15,095 bases of DNA, from NCBI GenBank assembly GCA_038211505.1, contig JBBQVO010000071.1, forward strand, positions 1-15,095, in the 5' to 3' direction. The notes under the pieces were generated by a model. It did no database searches, was not told the DNA's origin, and saw only the letters and a program-made list of their open reading frames with translations. Positions 13,789 through 15,095 of this stretch are shown here, piece by piece. Origin of the DNA: JBBQVO01 sp038211505 (lineage in GTDB: Bacteria; Chloroflexota; Dehalococcoidia; DSTF01; JACRBR01). How positions within the stretch are numbered: position 1 is the stretch's first letter; each line of letters opens with the position of its first letter. Both the position numbers and the translations under genes were made by a program.

Positions 13789-13954
13789 CCAACCACTTCC
13801 GGTGATTGTTGGATTGCCCAAACCCGCGTCGCATTCGCCCGCGTCAACGGGTACTGCGCGATGACCACGCCCGGTTTCGCCGCCCGGAACTGTTATCATG
13901 CGTCTGCCGCATCGTTTCGTTTGAGCGATTTCGCGTCGCCATGCGTATAGGTGT
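13789..13954 (+). other. intergenic region before the acyltransferase
   Basis: 166 nt. An imperfect stem CCAAC/GTTGG with inner CAC/GTG (13789-13812) directly follows the propeller gene's stop but has an asymmetric bulge and no T-run. The rest shows only the candidate promoter at 13891-13899. Confidence 0.4.
13891..13899 (+). promoter_or_regulatory. extended -10 element upstream of the acyltransferase
   Basis: TGTTATCAT (13891-13899) fits the extended -10 pattern TGnTATAAT with one mismatch, and its TATCAT is the same hexamer as the csoR -10. No good -35 is found at 15-18 nt. The predicted start near 13906 gives a leader of about 50 nt. Confidence 0.4.
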
Positions 13955-15095
13955 GTGAGGGGATGGAACGATAGCGAATCGAGACACACGCTGAGACTCT
14001 TCCGACGCGGCACGACACCGGCCTACACGCGGCTTTCCCCGCAAGACACCTCCTTTCTCGCGTTCGAGAAACCCGGCATTCACATGCACGTCGGCGCAGC
14101 GGCGATCTTCGATGCCACGTCGTTCCGTGCGTCATCCGGCGCCGTTGATGTCGACAAGTTCCGTCGATATATCACGTCGCGCTTCCCCATGCTGCCGCGC
14201 TGCCGCCAGCGGCTGGCCTACGTGCCTGTCACGCGGCAGCCGATCTGGATCGACGACCCCGACTTCAAGATCGAGAATCACATCAAGGAAGTGACGCTGC
14301 CAGCGCCCGGCGACGACGCCGCGCTGAAGCAGCTCGCTGGCGAGATCTTCTCTCGTCCGCTCGATCGCAGCCGGTCGCTCTGGGAGATGTGGGTCGTGCA
14401 GGGGCATGAGCATCTCGATCGCTTCGCCATCATCAGCAAAGCCCACCACGGCATGATCGACGGCATCGCCGGCATGGACTTCATCGGCGCGCTGCTGACG
14501 CCAGAAGCGGTCGCCGAGACACCCGCGACTCCCGCATTCGTCCCGCGACCGGCGCCCGCCCGCGCTCGCCTGCTGTGGGATGAGGCGCTGCGTTACGCAT
14601 CGACTCCCTATCGCCTCGCGAAGGGCATCGTCGGACTCGCCACTGATGGCGACGCGCGACGCGAATTCGGCAGCCGATCGCTGGCGCTCGTGCGTTTCTT
14701 CGTGCGTGGCATCCGCGGCACGTCGAACAGCCCGCTCAGCGTCACGCCGACGACGGCCCGATCATTCGATTGGTTCGTGCGAGATCGCACCGAGGAGCGA
14801 TCTCTGCGCGCCCGCATCGGCGGCACGCGCGACGACGTCACGCTCGCAACATCGGCCGGCGCCGTCCGCGACTTCCTGATGCGAAACGGCACCCGACTGC
14901 GCGGCCTGCGGCTGCGGGCGATGGCGCCGATCAATCTGCGGACAAACTCAGAACGCGGCACGCTCGGCAATCACGTATCGATGCTGATCGTCGATCTACC
15001 CGTCACCGAGGCGGATCCGCGGCGTCGATTCGAGCGCATCATCAGCACGACGGCGCGTCTCAAGCAGCACAAGCACGACCTCGGCGTAGATATCC
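13955..15095 (+). CDS. wax ester synthase/diacylglycerol acyltransferase (WS/DGAT), 3' end outside window
   Basis: 380 residues are visible; family members are usually about 450-500, so roughly the last fifth is missing. The enzyme joins acyl-CoA to fatty alcohols or diacylglycerol, making storage wax esters or triacylglycerol at the membrane. Residues 26-35 are the family start RLSPQDTSFL. PLDRSRSLWEMW (135-146) is the conserved substrate-pocket stretch, with Ser instead of the usual Pro before Leu-Trp. H164-H165-GMI-D169-G170 is the catalytic HHxxxDG. TRDDVTLA (291-298) corresponds to the usual vNDVvLA with Asn replaced by Asp293, and APINLRT plus LGNHVSM (337-343) are the C-domain motifs. 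The frame opens after TGA at 13922; GTG 13955 is the only standard start before the RLSPQD motif and has a poor ribosome-binding site, so the start is tentative. Confidence 0.9.
   Translation, partial: MRGWNDSESRHTLRLFRRGTTPAYTRLSPQDTSFLAFEKPGIHMHVGAAAIFDATSFRASSGAVDVDKFRRYITSRFPMLPRCRQRLAYVPVTRQPIWIDDPDFKIENHIKEVTLPAPGDDAALKQLAGEIFSRPLDRSRSLWEMWVVQGHEHLDRFAIISKAHHGMIDGIAGMDFIGALLTPEAVAETPATPAFVPRPAPARARLLWDEALRYASTPYRLAKGIVGLATDGDARREFGSRSLALVRFFVRGIRGTSNSPLSVTPTTARSFDWFVRDRTEERSLRARIGGTRDDVTLATSAGAVRDFLMRNGTRLRGLRLRAMAPINLRTNSERGTLGNHVSMLIVDLPVTEADPRRRFERIISTTARLKQHKHDLGVDI

Noticed and set aside
13789..13812. Imperfect hairpin after the propeller gene as a terminator
   Set aside because: Asymmetric bulge, short stems and no T-run.
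13963..13974. ATG in the acyltransferase leader
   Set aside because: It opens a frame of only three codons (stop TAG) and is out of frame with the acyltransferase.
1..15095. CRISPR arrays, tRNA or rRNA genes, insertion sequences, phage genes, toxin-antitoxin pairs
   Set aside because: I looked on both strands and saw no spaced direct repeats of CRISPR type, no cloverleaf, no transposase or integrase motifs and no toxin family in any convincing frame.

Overview
The window is about 15.1 kb of high-GC bacterial chromosome with closely packed genes and no sign of phage, insertion sequence, CRISPR, tRNA or rRNA. My best guess is an uncultured member of the Chloroflexota (Dehalococcoidia-like). 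The main clue is the large secreted protein, which combines a streptogramin-lyase-like propeller, calcium-binding repeats and a dockerin-like tail ending in NSTDLQ..A..FG. Extended -10 promoters and the mix of gene families also fit. This is inference from gene content, not a phylogenetic result.

Layout, left to right. (1) 1-1945, plus strand: the 3' part of a CheB-type methylesterase with a zinc-ribbon-like tail, a small unknown protein, a degenerate receiver-domain protein behind a strong promoter, and a doubtful small ORF. (2) 1946-2575: a hairpin, a dispersed GC-rich inverted repeat, and a small unknown minus-strand gene. (3) 2576-5999, minus strand: a copper operon csoR-copZ-copA with a recognisable promoter and a CsoR-type operator. 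Its CopA carries a C-terminal extra membrane helix followed by a cupredoxin (blue-copper) domain. (4) 6000-7865, plus strand: a Fur-family regulator transcribed divergently from the copper operon, directly followed by a nickel/cobalt permease of NiCoT type with histidine-rich loops. (5) 7866-10207: two overlapping Gfo/Idh/MocA oxidoreductase genes, the second with a substituted EKP motif. (6) 10226-11476, minus strand: a lipoprotein esterase of the PHB-depolymerase/LpqC type, converging with the oxidoreductases across an 18-bp gap. (7) 11500-13788, plus strand: the secreted propeller/calcium-repeat/dockerin-like protein, divergent from the esterase. (8) 13955-end: a wax ester synthase/diacylglycerol acyltransferase, cut by the window end.

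How the genes fit together: the centre of the window is a metal-homeostasis block. A Cu(I)-sensing repressor, a cytosolic copper chaperone and an exporter with its own extracytoplasmic copper-binding domain lie next to a Fur-type sensor with a Ni/Co importer. The flanks are unrelated functions: sensory adaptation, sugar-type dehydrogenases, secreted hydrolase and surface proteins, and storage-lipid synthesis. The most unusual item is the CopA-cupredoxin fusion. A 10-bp sequence (CGCAACTAGT) found exactly in two promoter regions is a candidate shared operator.
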